Below are positions 7,551-15,223 of a stretch of 64,000 nt of DNA, one piece after another. This DNA comes from Betaproteobacteria bacterium (lineage in GTDB: Bacteria; Acidobacteriota; Terriglobia; Acidiferrales; UBA7541): NCBI GenBank assembly GCA_903970165.1, contig CAJCHZ010000028.1, forward strand, positions 1 to 64,000, in the 5' to 3' direction. Position numbers and translations under genes: made by a program. Numbering within the stretch: position 1 is the stretch's first letter; the number at the start of each line of letters is the position of its first letter. The notes under the pieces are model-generated. The model had not been told where the DNA came from and searched no databases. It saw only the letters and a program-made list of their open reading frames with translations.

Positions 7551-8096
7551 TTAATCCGCCGCTGTTCCGGAGTTCACAGAAACCGAGTTGGAGCCTTTCC
7601 CTGCTGAAGCGGCACTGGCTGCGGGCTTCTCGTCCGCGGATTTGCCAGGGTGCTTGCCCGCTTCCACTTTGCCGCGAAGCATGGCGCCGTCTTCAATGGC
7701 GAGCCGGTCGGTCTGCACTTCACCAGTGACTTGGCCGGTGCTCCAGAGCTGAACCTTGTCGCGCCCAGAAACTTTTCCGTCAATCCTGCCGCGCACAATG
7801 ACTTCTCGGGCGATCACGTCCGCTTTCACGTGCCCATTCGGCCCCACCGTAAGACTTCCGTTGGTAAGACTGAGCTTTCCTTCGACCTGCCCGTCCACGA
7901 AGAGATCTTCGCTTCCCGTGACTTCACCTTTGATCCGAATTCCCTGGCTGATGCAGGCCGCGGCGTTCGTCGAGACTGGAACAGATGAAAGTGAGCTACG
8001 AGTCTGAGACGAACTTGGACTCGACGTGCTGGCAGCCACAGGGGTTGTGGAAATCTCTGGCACTCCTTGGGGCTTACCGTCTTCTTTTTTCCACAT
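7551..8096 (-). CDS. Bactofilin (polymer-forming cytoskeletal protein)
   Basis: A 181-residue protein with the bactofilin (DUF583) core at about 48-150. Its repeating beta-helix rungs include IRIKGEVTGSEDLFVDGQVEGKL, GPNGHVKADVIAREVIVRG and QVTGEVQTDRLAIEDGAMLRG. Flanking tails are disordered, rich in Ser, Pro and Ala, as usual in the family. Bactofilins self-assemble without nucleotide into filaments at the inner membrane and organise cell shape or wall enzymes. The gene leads an operon with the methyltransferase and is preceded by a promoter (8176-8204) and a palindrome (8112-8130). Confidence 0.9.
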   Translation of the reverse strand: MWKKEDGKPQGVPEISTTPVAASTSSPSSSQTRSSLSSVPVSTNAAACISQGIRIKGEVTGSEDLFVDGQVEGKLSLTNGSLTVGPNGHVKADVIAREVIVRGRIDGKVSGRDKVQLWSTGQVTGEVQTDRLAIEDGAMLRGKVEAGKHPGKSADEKPAASAASAGKGSNSVSVNSGTAAD

Positions 8097-8111
8097 TCGA
8101 CACCTCGACTA

Positions 8112-8130
8112 TCGAAAATTAGATTTTCGA
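8112..8130. promoter_or_regulatory. Palindrome in the bactofilin leader
   Basis: TCGAAAAT / ATTTTCGA, 8-bp perfect arms with a 3-nt centre, 16 bp upstream of the bactofilin start codon and inside its predicted 5' leader. It could be an operator or an mRNA hairpin near the ribosome site. Confidence 0.4.
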
Positions 8131-8175
8131 AGCCGCTGATTGACTGCTGGGAAGGAACCGCGACTCAGAAGCGTG

Positions 8176-8204
8176 AAGATAGTACAGGACTTATTGTCTG
8201 TAAA
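8176..8204 (-). promoter_or_regulatory. Promoter of the bactofilin-methyltransferase operon
   Basis: On the reverse strand TTTACA (8204-8199), a 17-bp spacer and TATCTT (8181-8176) form a good sigma70-type promoter with a leader of about 70 nt. Confidence 0.55.
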
Positions 8205-8489
8205 CAAGTATGCGGGGTAGCAAATCTTGGGTGTTTCCTGAAGTGCTACACCACATTTTGTGGTTTCAGTTCGGCCCTACCCACAACCAATGGTGTTGGC
8301 CGGGGCGTCTCACTTTTTCCGAACAGCTCTCCCCTCGCGACGCCATCTAAGGGAAGGCTGCAAGAGTAACTTCTCCTTTAGTTTGCTTCTGCGATAAACG
8401 ATTTTGCAAGCCGCGCCCTGCTGTGGAAAATCATGCGGAGCATTTTGCGCTGGAATCGATTTCGGCTTGCGCCAGGGAAAGTTGCGGCT
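8205..8489. other. Intergenic DNA, no gene seen
   Basis: Between the bactofilin promoter and the end of the GalT-like gene I see no credible coding frame. The only structure noted is a palindrome ACCACA-TTT-TGTGGT at 8250-8264. Confidence 0.5.
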
Positions 8490-9470
8490 CTATGAATTGG
8501 GATCGAGCGCTCGCAATTCCGCCGCGGCCTGTTCCGGGAGTTCCGCGTTGTAGTAAACCTCTTTGATGCTGTAGGACTTGCTGCGTTTCTCCACGATGGG
8601 CATGATTTCGATGTGCCAATGAAAATCATCGGCAAGCGTTTTCCAATAACCGGCTAATTCCCCTTTTTTGTTTTTGGTGTTCGGCGCGGTGTGCACCACG
8701 AGATGGTAGGCCGGCGCAAGTTTTTCGATTCGGCGCAGCGTGCGGCCCAAGAGCGCGGCTAGTTGACGGCGGTTGGAACCTGCGCGCGGCTGTTCAAAAA
8801 GCTGATTGTGTTTCCGGTGCATCACCCAGATCTCGAACGGCACGCGCGATGCGTAGGGACACAGCGCGTAGTAATCGCCCTGCACGTCCACTATGCGTTT
8901 TCCCTGTCTTTCTTCCTGGCGGACCACGTCGCAAAAAATGCAGCGTTCTTTATCCGCGAACCAGTCATGCGAAGCGTGCAGTTCGTACTTGATACGGCGG
9001 GGCACAAAAATTGTGGCGGTCACTTGCGAATGGGCGTGCGGCCATTCTTCGCCGGCCAGAATTCCTTGATTCTTGAAAACGCTTACGTACTTGAAGCGCG
9101 CATCTTTTTTTAGATCGGCGATACGGGCGGCCCACACGGCGAGGACGCGCTCCAGTTCCTCATCGCTGAATTGCGAGAGGCGTTTCTCGTGATTGGGCGT
9201 CTCGACGATGACCTCGTGCGCGCCCAGCGGGCCCATTTTGTCGTACATACCTTCGGCGAGCCGGCCCGGATCGCCTTCCACGCGATAGAGTGGCTCTGGA
9301 TGCGGCACCACGCGAATTTGCCAGGGGCCTTCCGGCGGCCAGCTCATGATGGGGACGAGTTTGGCCATCTTTTCCGCCTCGAACGGACACTCGGAGATGG
9401 AATCGCCGGGGACTTCCCGGTGGCCAAGAATGATCCAACTCTGTGTAATGGGGTCTTTTCGGAGTTCCAT
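8490..9470 (-). CDS. Galactose-1-phosphate uridylyltransferase-like (HIT superfamily) protein
   Basis: A 326-residue protein from ATG 9470, whose N-terminus MELRKDPITQSWIIL matches GalT-type proteins; the longer frame to 9602 is not needed. The active-site histidine triad-like motif EEWPHAHSQ (about 141-149) fits the HPHxQ nucleotidyl-His motif. A CIFC pair (177-180) may bind Zn. GalT enzymes swap UMP between UDP-glucose and galactose-1-phosphate; related members are ADP-glucose phosphorylases or Ap4A phosphorylases. PHAHSQ instead of PHPHGQ and the lack of gal neighbours leave the substrate open. Confidence 0.8.
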   Translation of the reverse strand: MELRKDPITQSWIILGHREVPGDSISECPFEAEKMAKLVPIMSWPPEGPWQIRVVPHPEPLYRVEGDPGRLAEGMYDKMGPLGAHEVIVETPNHEKRLSQFSDEELERVLAVWAARIADLKKDARFKYVSVFKNQGILAGEEWPHAHSQVTATIFVPRRIKYELHASHDWFADKERCIFCDVVRQEERQGKRIVDVQGDYYALCPYASRVPFEIWVMHRKHNQLFEQPRAGSNRRQLAALLGRTLRRIEKLAPAYHLVVHTAPNTKNKKGELAGYWKTLADDFHWHIEIMPIVEKRSKSYSIKEVYYNAELPEQAAAELRALDPNS

Positions 9471-9675
9471 GCAGGTTTTCAGCAGCTCTCGGGATTCTCT
9501 TGCTGCATGCCGCAGAGTCGGGCAGTACTCGCAGGTAAATCGATTTCGGGCACGCGCACCATGTGTTCGGGCATGTGCGTAGTTTGTTTCCACCCTCCAC
9601 AATTGTCAAGCAAAGGGCAAGTAGATGCTTCGTATTGGAATGCGCTTGCGCGCTTCAGGGAATCGCTGTCCCGTA

Positions 9676-9706
9676 TTGACTTCCCTGCCCTACGCGCATG
9701 TTATTC
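9676..9706 (+). promoter_or_regulatory. Promoter of tadA
   Basis: TTGACT (9676-9681) and TATTCT/TTATTC near 9700-9706 with an 18-19 bp spacer. It predicts transcription start near 9712, only a few bases before the GTG at 9718, which supports that start codon and a near-leaderless mRNA. Confidence 0.5.
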
Positions 9707-9717
9707 TTTCGCGCAGA

Positions 9718-10167
9718 GTGGAAAACGAAACCCAATTCATGCAACTCGCTCTCGAGGAAGCCGCTGCGGCCGCCGCCGCAGGCGAAGTCCCGATCGGCGC
9801 GTTGATCGTCTACGACAGCAAAGTTCTGGCGATCTCCGGGAACCGCACCATTCGCGACTGCGACCCCACGGCACATGCGGAAATCATTGTGATCCGTGAG
9901 GCGGCGAGACTTCTTGGCAACTATCGGTTGGCGGGAACAACGCTATACGTAACGCTGGAGCCGTGCAGCATGTGCGCGGGAGCTATGATCCAAGCCCGTA
10001 TTCCGAGACTAGCTTATGGCGCGGATGATCCGAAGGGCGGAGCGGTGCGATCCTGCTTCGAGGTTTTGACGCACGATAAGCTGAATCACCAGGTTGAAAT
10101 TGTTTCCGGGGTTCTGGCAAGCGAGTGCGCGAGTTTGCTGCAAGCGTTCTTTGCGGCGCGCCGCTGA
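9718..10167 (+). CDS. tadA: tRNA adenosine(34) deaminase
   Basis: A 149-residue zinc deaminase that converts the wobble A34 of tRNA-Arg(ACG) to inosine. The catalytic motifs are intact: HAE (His53, Glu55) and PCSMC (Cys83, Cys86). MQLALEEA and GEVPIGALIV at the N-terminus are typical. I chose the GTG at 9718 because a promoter ends just upstream and family members begin a few residues before MQLALEEA. The frame is open from an ATG at 9625, but that start would lie upstream of the promoter. tRNA-Ser follows on the same strand with its own promoter. Confidence 0.93.
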   Translation: MENETQFMQLALEEAAAAAAAGEVPIGALIVYDSKVLAISGNRTIRDCDPTAHAEIIVIREAARLLGNYRLAGTTLYVTLEPCSMCAGAMIQARIPRLAYGADDPKGGAVRSCFEVLTHDKLNHQVEIVSGVLASECASLLQAFFAARR

Positions 10168-10203
10168 TGGGGAGATAGGGAAGTGGAGATAGGTAACGAC
10201 CGA

Positions 10204-10232
10204 TTGCTGGAAGCGAAATCACTTGCTAGGAT
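10204..10232 (+). promoter_or_regulatory. Promoter of tRNA-Ser
   Basis: TTGCTG (10204-10209), 17-bp spacer, TAGGAT (10227-10232), about 18 bp before the mature 5' end of the tRNA. Confidence 0.6.
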
Positions 10233-10250
10233 GGGAAGTAGAACAGCCGC

Positions 10251-10340
<90 letters not shown>

Positions 10341-10370
10341 CTCCTTTTATTTTCTTGTACTTACGAGGTA

Positions 10371-10391
10371 TGGTGTCGATCATGGTGTCTG
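10371..10391 (+). repeat. Possible integrase arm sites, left end
   Basis: TGGTGTC at 10371 and TGGTGTCTG at 10383, direct and 12 bp apart. The same word pair occurs at 20390 and 20399 near the right end of the island. Short arm-type sites inside both ends are expected for lambda-type integrases. Confidence 0.35.
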
Positions 10392-10440
10392 CTTTGCACT
10401 GGTTTCTCCGTATTTACAGCGGAAAAAGAGGGCGGCAGAC

Positions 10441-10617
10441 ATGTCCAAACGAGGCAACGGCTACGGCAGCGAAAATCGCGTCAACATCCTCAAAAAAGTC
10501 AAAGTCGGCAAGAATTGGAACCTCTACCCTGCCGTCGTCGAGCCTAACGGTAAACTCCGCGATAAGGTTCGCGTGCGCGGCAAAGTCGAGGTCCATCCCG
10601 AGGGATACTACCTATGA
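10441..10617 (+). pseudogene. Truncated tyrosine integrase (N-terminal 58 residues)
   Basis: ATG 10441 opens MSKRGNGYGSENRV..., an N-terminal arm-binding segment as in acidobacterial phage-type integrases (RGNGxGS start; KLRDKVRVRGKVEVHPEGYYL). The frame stops at TGA 10615, exactly where the IS110-family sequence begins. The core-binding and catalytic domains (R-H-R-Y) are absent here and nowhere else in the island. Position and orientation next to the tRNA fit the integrase of the island. The family call rests on the short N-terminal motif and the context. Confidence 0.7.
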
Positions 10618-11856
10618 TTGTGTCAACTCAGATTTAAAATCCTCTTCCGGTTCTTCGACTTGAGGGGTTAGTGTGTTGGCCTGGACGCGCGAAGTTGTTT
10701 GCAGCTCGCGATAAAAGGTATCTAGCCTCTTTCGTTCCAGCATGACTCTTTCCCCCTTGGCAAGCGGAGCGATCTTCGGCAAGCCGTTCTCCACCAGCAC
10801 CTGCGGAAGCGACGGCAGCGCTCTGGTCCTTCCATGCCCATACTGCGGCGACCGCGGTGTGCCTTTGGCGACTCCACCTCTCCGCCGCCGCCCGGTGGCT
10901 CGAATGCGCAGCCGCGAGAATTTCGCCTGCAGGGTCTTCGGTTGCGCGTAGCGAAACGGCTCTCCTGAACTCAGCACGTGCCAAAGCAGCACGGCCAGTT
11001 TTCTCGCGCACGCTACCACCGCTACATTGCGGTTTTTCCTCTTCACGATTTTCCGCATGGTCTGCCCCAGCGGTCCACGATACTGGCCCAGATGCTGAGC
11101 CGCCTGCACCAACAGCCATCTCGCGTGTGCGTTTCCTTGCTTGGTGATGGGCCCGTGATAACAGTGTGCTCCCGACTGGCGCGTGGAAGGATTCAACCCC
11201 AGGTACGCGCTCAGCTTCTTGGCATTCGGAAAACGCGCGATGTCTCCGATGGCTGCCAAGCAGGTCTGGGCCACGGTGTAGTCGACTCCCGGGATACTCA
11301 TCACCAGCCGCACCTTCTCATCCTGCCAGGCTTCGCGCACCAGCAAGTCGTCCAGTTGCGCGATTTCCAGTTCGGTCAGTTCCAGCAAACGCAGATCGCT
11401 CTCACGCGCCAGAGCTTCTTCCTGGGCTAGCGGCACTTGCCTGAGCCAGGCGATCCCTCTCTTACTGAATAGATCGCAGTCCGGCAGCGGAACCAGGGTA
11501 TGGTGCAGGATCGAATGCAAGCGATTCTTCAACCGCGTGCGATCGCTCACGAGCGCGGCACGGCGATGGGTCAGCCGCCGCAAACGCTGCGTCTCTTGGT
11601 CCGGTTGCCACACCATCGGCAGATACTCGCAGCGCAACAGCTCTGCGAGCACTCGCGAATCCACCTTGTCTGTTTTGATTTTGGCTTCGGCGATGGCCCG
11701 GACTTTTAGTGGATTTCCGATGACGATCTCTTTCACAAACGGTCGCAGCACCCCAGCCACTGCCCAGGTATTCGTAGTGGCTTCCATCGCCAAGCGATCT
11801 TCCCGAGCGAGTTGCCGCTCGGCAAAGGCCGCCAGAGCCTCTCGTGTTACTGTCAA
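10612..11856 (-). pseudogene. IS110-family transposase lacking its N-terminus
   Basis: A 414-residue frame from TTG 11856. It has the IS110 RuvC-like part (LAMEATTNTWAVAG with its Glu; AEAKIKTDKVDSRVLAELL with its Asp pair). The C-terminal transposase_20 part follows (VMSIPGVDYTVAQTCLAAIG, KLSAYLGLNPSTRQSG, GPITKQGNAHARWLL). The usual first ~35-40 residues, with the GxDxHK-type strand bearing the first catalytic Asp, are missing. A stop lies in frame at about 11918 and the upstream sequence belongs to another gene. It should therefore be inactive. Its stop codon lies at the boundary with the broken integrase. Confidence 0.75.
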
Positions 11857-11860
11857 GAAG
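10615..11860 (-). mobile_element. Partial IS110-family insertion sequence
   Basis: The element's left boundary is inferred at about 10615, where the integrase frame ends, and its right boundary near 11860, where the fragment at 11857-12037 ends. No terminal inverted repeats are seen, which is normal for IS110. The transposase is cut at its N-terminus, so one end is deleted. Confidence 0.55.
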
Positions 11861-12037
11861 CTCTCCAGCTTGAAACACCTGTGAAACGGCGCGGAGAGAA
11901 TTGTTCCAGGAATTTACTTCTGCGGGTGATGGCTGGAAACGAAATTCAGTGAAAAAAGCATCCTTCAGCTTTGTAGAAATACGATTGTAAGTCGAATCTT
12001 CGATGAGCGATTTGGTGGTGCCAGAATAAAGGCGCAT
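11857..12037 (-). pseudogene. N-terminal fragment of a DUF2075/nuclease-like gene
   Basis: The reverse strand from ATG 12037 reads MRLYSGTTKSLIEDSTYNRI...FRFQPSPAEVNSWNNSLRAVSQVFQ. This resembles the start of DUF2075-type proteins (RLYSG..., SWxNSL, then a hydrophobic segment leading to LEYQLP). After about 60 residues (AGELLD) homology stops and the IS110 transposase sequence begins. The rest of the gene is not in the window. It is a fragment cut by the insertion sequence. The family call is from memory and moderately sure. Confidence 0.5.
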
Positions 12038-12074
12038 TCGTTTTCAGTTGTTGGTTCGGTTGTAGCGACTCATG

Positions 12075-12455
12075 CTACTCGATCCGAATCTGCTTCGGAT
12101 CATCAGCGATAATCTCCGGCACTCCGTCATACGCAGTGATTTTCCCGGTTACGCAAATCTTCTTGTCTTTGTAATCTTCCTCAGGAGTTTTGAACTTGCT
12201 TCGGTTGCTCCCCCAAATCACGACAGTAAAAATTTGATTCGGGTATGGCTTATCAAGATTGAGAAAAGTTGGCTCGCCCTTTGATGACGATGCGTACCGC
12301 GTGCTGACAACATTTCCGCAGACGGTCGCGTTGTCGCCAATGTGCTCTTTCGCCTCCGTTGCCGTGAGCTTTTTCTGCGCCTGGACTGGCGATAAAAGAA
12401 TGACGCCGATCAGCAGAAAAAGGAGAGTCCTTGTTTTTCTCACACCAACCTCCAC
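12075..12455 (-). CDS. Secreted OB-fold protein
   Basis: A 126-residue protein with a signal peptide (RKTRTLLFLLIGVILLSPVQAQ). An OB-fold-like domain follows: LTATEAKEHIGDNATVCGNV, GEPTFLNLDKPYPNQIFTV, KKICVTGKITAYDGVPEII. This pattern occurs in YhcR/tRNA-anticodon-type OB domains, often found as small exported nucleic-acid or ligand binders. Two Cys (in TVCGNV and KICVTG) could form a disulphide. The neighbouring gene at 12471 lies 15 bp upstream on the same strand, so the two form an operon. Confidence 0.65.
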   Translation of the reverse strand: MEVGVRKTRTLLFLLIGVILLSPVQAQKKLTATEAKEHIGDNATVCGNVVSTRYASSSKGEPTFLNLDKPYPNQIFTVVIWGSNRSKFKTPEEDYKDKKICVTGKITAYDGVPEIIADDPKQIRIE

Positions 12456-12470
12456 GCTCCGGTGAAATGT

Positions 12471-12659
12471 TTACTTGCAAACTCCGCATTTTCCGCCGTC
12501 TTTCGCGCAATGCTTACAGTACTTGCAATTCTTGCAGGCGTGGCACGGATCAGCACCCGTGCAGGTCGCGGAGCTAATGTTGAGTGAAACTTGATTGAGG
12601 AGGAGAACCGACAAGATGACTTGGGCCAAGACCGCGAGAACCGATCTCTTGTTGGACAT
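12471..12659 (-). CDS. Small exported Cys-rich protein
   Basis: A 62-residue protein with an N-terminal signal or anchor helix (VLAVLAQVILSVLLLNQVSL). A 30-residue mature part holds eight Cys, most as CxxC: CTGADPCHACKNCKYC, then KHCAKDGGKCGVCK. The spacing suggests a metal cluster (Zn, Cu or Fe-S) or a disulphide-knotted peptide. No family is recognised. It is the first gene of a two-gene operon with the secreted OB-fold protein. GC content, frame and operon spacing support a real gene. Confidence 0.6.
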   Translation of the reverse strand: MSNKRSVLAVLAQVILSVLLLNQVSLNISSATCTGADPCHACKNCKYCKHCAKDGGKCGVCK

Positions 12660-12787
12660 TGTTGAGTACTCCGAATAGTGGATTTGTACTAGGGTTATAA
12701 GCGCAGCATGAGCGAATTGTCGTTATAGGTCAACAACGTCGGTATTGCCTGTGTTGTGTAATAGCTATTCCCGATAACCGAGACTTC

Positions 12788-12818
12788 TTGTCGTCGCCCG
12801 GTTGGGATGTTAGTCTCT
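12788..12818 (+). promoter_or_regulatory. Promoter of the PEGA protein gene, shared with 32809-32839
   Basis: TTGTCG (12788-12793), 17-bp spacer, TAGTCT (12811-12816). The 13-mer GATGTTAGTCTCT (12806-12818) is identical at 32827-32839 upstream of the paralogous gene, also with a 17-bp spacer. Confidence 0.6.
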
Positions 12819-12856
12819 TGGCAACCACTCGAATGTTCCAGTAGAAAGGACGTATT

Positions 12857-13831
12857 GTGCAAAATCCAACCCACCGGCTCGGCTTGTCATTACTCCTGCT
12901 CTTCGCCCAGACCGAATCTTTATTGGCAGTATCCGGTCTCCCGCAGGCTCAAACCCCTGTGCAGCAACAAAATCCCCCAGCTCCTCCAGCTCAAGCAGAA
13001 CCAAGTCAGCCAGCGCCGACTCCCAGTTCTTCGGATACTGCCAAAACACTGCTCCCAGGCCAGTTCATTCTCCAGGATGCGACTCCCGTGAAGCTACGGC
13101 TTAACCGCAACGTGTCGTCTGCCGAGGCGCACGAAGGCGAATCCGTGGATTTCGAAGTATTGGAAGATGTTGCGGCAAATGGGATCGTGGTGATTCCGAA
13201 AGGTTCGGTGGCTATCGGCACTGTTACTGAGGCCCAGCCAAAACGGAGGATGGGACGTGCAGGCAAGCTAGAAATAGTTCTCGACTACGTGCGCTTGGCG
13301 GACACGGAGAAAGCCGCAGTTCGGGCAGTCAAGGATGCAAAGGGCGGGAGCCATACAGTAGGCATGACAGCAGGTATCGTTGCCACTGGACTTCTGTTCT
13401 TTCCCGCCGCTCCATTCTTTTTGTTCATGCATGGCAAGGACATCACTGTCCCAAAGGGTGCAGAAGTCACCGCATACGTGAATGGCGATGTGCGGCTAGA
13501 AATCAAGAATTTCCATACAAATAGTGAACCGAGTACCCAAGCAATCGCAGATGCTCAGGGGACACCAACACCATCTCAGCCTACAGCTTCTCCAAATGCA
13601 CCTGCCGGAACGCCAGCAACTGGGAGTATCGAAGTGCATTCGACTCCCGAAGGTGCGGAGGTGTATGTGGATGGAGCTTTTATAGGGAACGCTCCAGCCA
13701 CGCTGAAACTTTCACCTGGACAGCACACAATTCGGGTCACCCAATCTGGCTTCAAGGAATGGTCGCGCGATATCACCGTGCAATCAGGGTCAGATGCTCA
13801 TTTGTCAGCTTCGCTTGATAAGGCGGACTAA
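12857..13831 (+). CDS. Exported PEGA-domain protein
   Basis: A 324-residue protein from GTG 12857, with AAAGGA upstream. After a signal peptide comes a Pro/Gln-rich linker (about 25-65). A beta-rich domain follows (about 66-215: LLPGQFILQDATPVKLRLNR, VDFEVLEDVAANGIVVIPKG, GRAGKLEIVLDYV) containing a hydrophobic patch, GIVATGLLFFPAAPFFLFMHG. The C-terminus is a PEGA domain (about 255-315: SIEVHSTPEGAEVYVDGAFIG), a fold common on cell-surface and secreted proteins. The 66-215 part is closely related to residues 50-205 of the protein at 32883. The function is unknown; an envelope-surface role is likely. Confidence 0.75.
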   Translation: MQNPTHRLGLSLLLLFAQTESLLAVSGLPQAQTPVQQQNPPAPPAQAEPSQPAPTPSSSDTAKTLLPGQFILQDATPVKLRLNRNVSSAEAHEGESVDFEVLEDVAANGIVVIPKGSVAIGTVTEAQPKRRMGRAGKLEIVLDYVRLADTEKAAVRAVKDAKGGSHTVGMTAGIVATGLLFFPAAPFFLFMHGKDITVPKGAEVTAYVNGDVRLEIKNFHTNSEPSTQAIADAQGTPTPSQPTASPNAPAGTPATGSIEVHSTPEGAEVYVDGAFIGNAPATLKLSPGQHTIRVTQSGFKEWSRDITVQSGSDAHLSASLDKAD

Positions 13832-13905
13832 CTACGACAATAAGCGAACATGCGCCGAGTATTGGAGAACTACGCGCAACTTCAGCAAGACAGTGCTCCG
13901 CCCAC

Positions 13906-14340
13906 CTGATCGTATCGTTCGCTCTTAGCTGGACCGTGTGGATTCCTGCGCTGTGGGCGTGCCGCACTCATGAGCAACCCAGCGGTCTCCTGGTCATCGG
14001 CACATTTGGTCCCAGTGTTGCAGCTATTCTGCTCAGCTATCGAGGGGTTCGGCTTCCCGCCACCAAGTTGTCCCTTAGGTTCGTCTGGTTCACTATTACA
14101 TTACTGCTTTGTTGGGCCGTTATGCTGGCTCACACGAGCCTATGGGACGAAACCCGGCTTACGGTCGGCTTAGCATTCCTACTTCTCTTTCGATCAGCAA
14201 TTCCGGCTTGGATTGTTTCAACTGCGTTTTCGCACGATGGCGGGATTCGCTCCACGATGCGATCACTTTTGACTTCGAGGCCGATTGCTTGGCATTTACT
14301 ATCATTCTGTCTGTTCCCCGCACTCCTCCGCACGGTGTGG
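13906..14340 (+). pseudogene. Truncated CPBP (CAAX protease-like) membrane protein
   Basis: The frame reads LIVSFALSWTVWIPALWA, GLLVIGTFGPSVAAILLSYRG, then several membrane segments up to RPIAWHLLSFCLFPALL. This is the N-terminal half of CPBP intramembrane metalloproteases. No credible ATG is present. The catalytic second half (EExxxR, FxxxH) is missing: the frame runs directly into the antitoxin gene. An N-terminal fragment is therefore all that remains. Confidence 0.55.
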
Positions 14341-14358
14341 TATGATGGAGCCATCATG

Positions 14359-14613
14359 ATGGCAAAAACTCAGATCACACTTGAAACGGAGATGCAGCGC
14401 CGCGCGCGTCAACGTGCCAATGATCTCGGGGTGTCGCTGGCAGAGTATTTTCGCCGCCTACTTGCACGTGATCTTGCTCGTCCCGAGACGGCGGCTCACG
14501 TGGATCGTATCTTTGATCTCGGGGCTTCGGGCGGCTCAGACATTGCGAGCCACAAGGATTCCATGATCGCCGAGGCTTTCCGATCTACGCGCAGGAAACC
14601 GCCCCGCCGTTAG
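14359..14613 (+). CDS. VapB-like antitoxin (ribbon-helix-helix)
   Basis: An 84-residue protein beginning MAKTQITLETEMQRRARQRA. The alternating beta-strand TQITLET, then two helices (MQRRARQRANDLGVSLAEYFRRLLARDL), match ribbon-helix-helix antitoxins. The C-terminal tail (DSMIAEAFRSTRRKPPRR) would wrap the toxin. ATG 14359 has GGAG eight bases upstream; an ATG at 14356 is the alternative. The upstream frame is open because of the CPBP fragment, which is fused in frame but unrelated. The toxin gene starts 12 bp downstream. Such pairs repress their own promoter; a TATGAT at 14341-14346 could be the -10. Confidence 0.75.
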   Translation: MAKTQITLETEMQRRARQRANDLGVSLAEYFRRLLARDLARPETAAHVDRIFDLGASGGSDIASHKDSMIAEAFRSTRRKPPRR

Positions 14614-14625
14614 CGATCTCGCCAT

Positions 14626-15039
14626 ATGAGCTTATTTGTCGACACTTCCATTTGGTAGGCCGCGGCAGACTCTTCCGACCGCAACAACGCTCGAGCAAAA
14701 GCAATTCTCAAGTCCGGTGAAACACTGGTGACCTCGGATCACGTTTTGGTCGAAACATGGACGTTGCTTCACCACAAGCTTGACCGCAAAGCTGCGGAGC
14801 GGTTTTGGGAAGGCTTGCGGAGCGGGATAGCAGTGATCGAGACGGTTACTTTGGCGGACCTTGAGGTCGCGTGGGACCTTGGCGCTTCCTGGCGCGACCA
14901 GGATTTTTCCATCGTGGATCGCACGAGTTTCGCTGTGATGCGACGTCTGGGTATCAACCAGGTCGCGTCCCTCGATGCTCATTTTGCCGTATTTCGCTTT
15001 GGTCCAAAACGGCGCCAATCCTTTCATGTTCTTAGATGA
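14626..15039 (+). pseudogene. VapC-like PIN toxin with an amber stop at codon 11
   Basis: ATG 14626 reads MSLFVDTSIW, then TAG (14656-14658), then AAADSSDRNNARAKAIL, and on to the end at 15039 without another stop. Family members have Tyr or Phe at this place. PIN-domain residues are otherwise intact: the Asp in FVDTS, the Glu in HVLVETW, and the downstream acidic pair in DFSIVDRTSF and SLDAHF. PIN toxins are RNases that cut tRNA or rRNA. The full frame would be 137 residues. The stop should abolish the toxin, which would leave VapB without a partner. Confidence 0.75.
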
Positions 15040-15223
15040 TGTAAGCCGCTCCTCTGGAACGCCTGCCTTGGGCGCGCACTATCCGACTCCAACAGCTCCA
15101 TCAACTACTTTCACTTCTCTGTGTTTTCAGCAATTTGGGGAATCTGCTTTTTGCTCAAAGCTAACCCCAATGGCATGAAAAGATTGGATTCTGGCACACT
15201 TTTGGCACAGGGGACGCGCCTGC

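Noticed and set aside
10612..10617. Possibility that the integrase ends naturally at 58 residues as an excisionase
   Set aside because: The sequence resembles the arm-binding N-terminus of integrases, and its end coincides with foreign IS sequence, so truncation explains it better.
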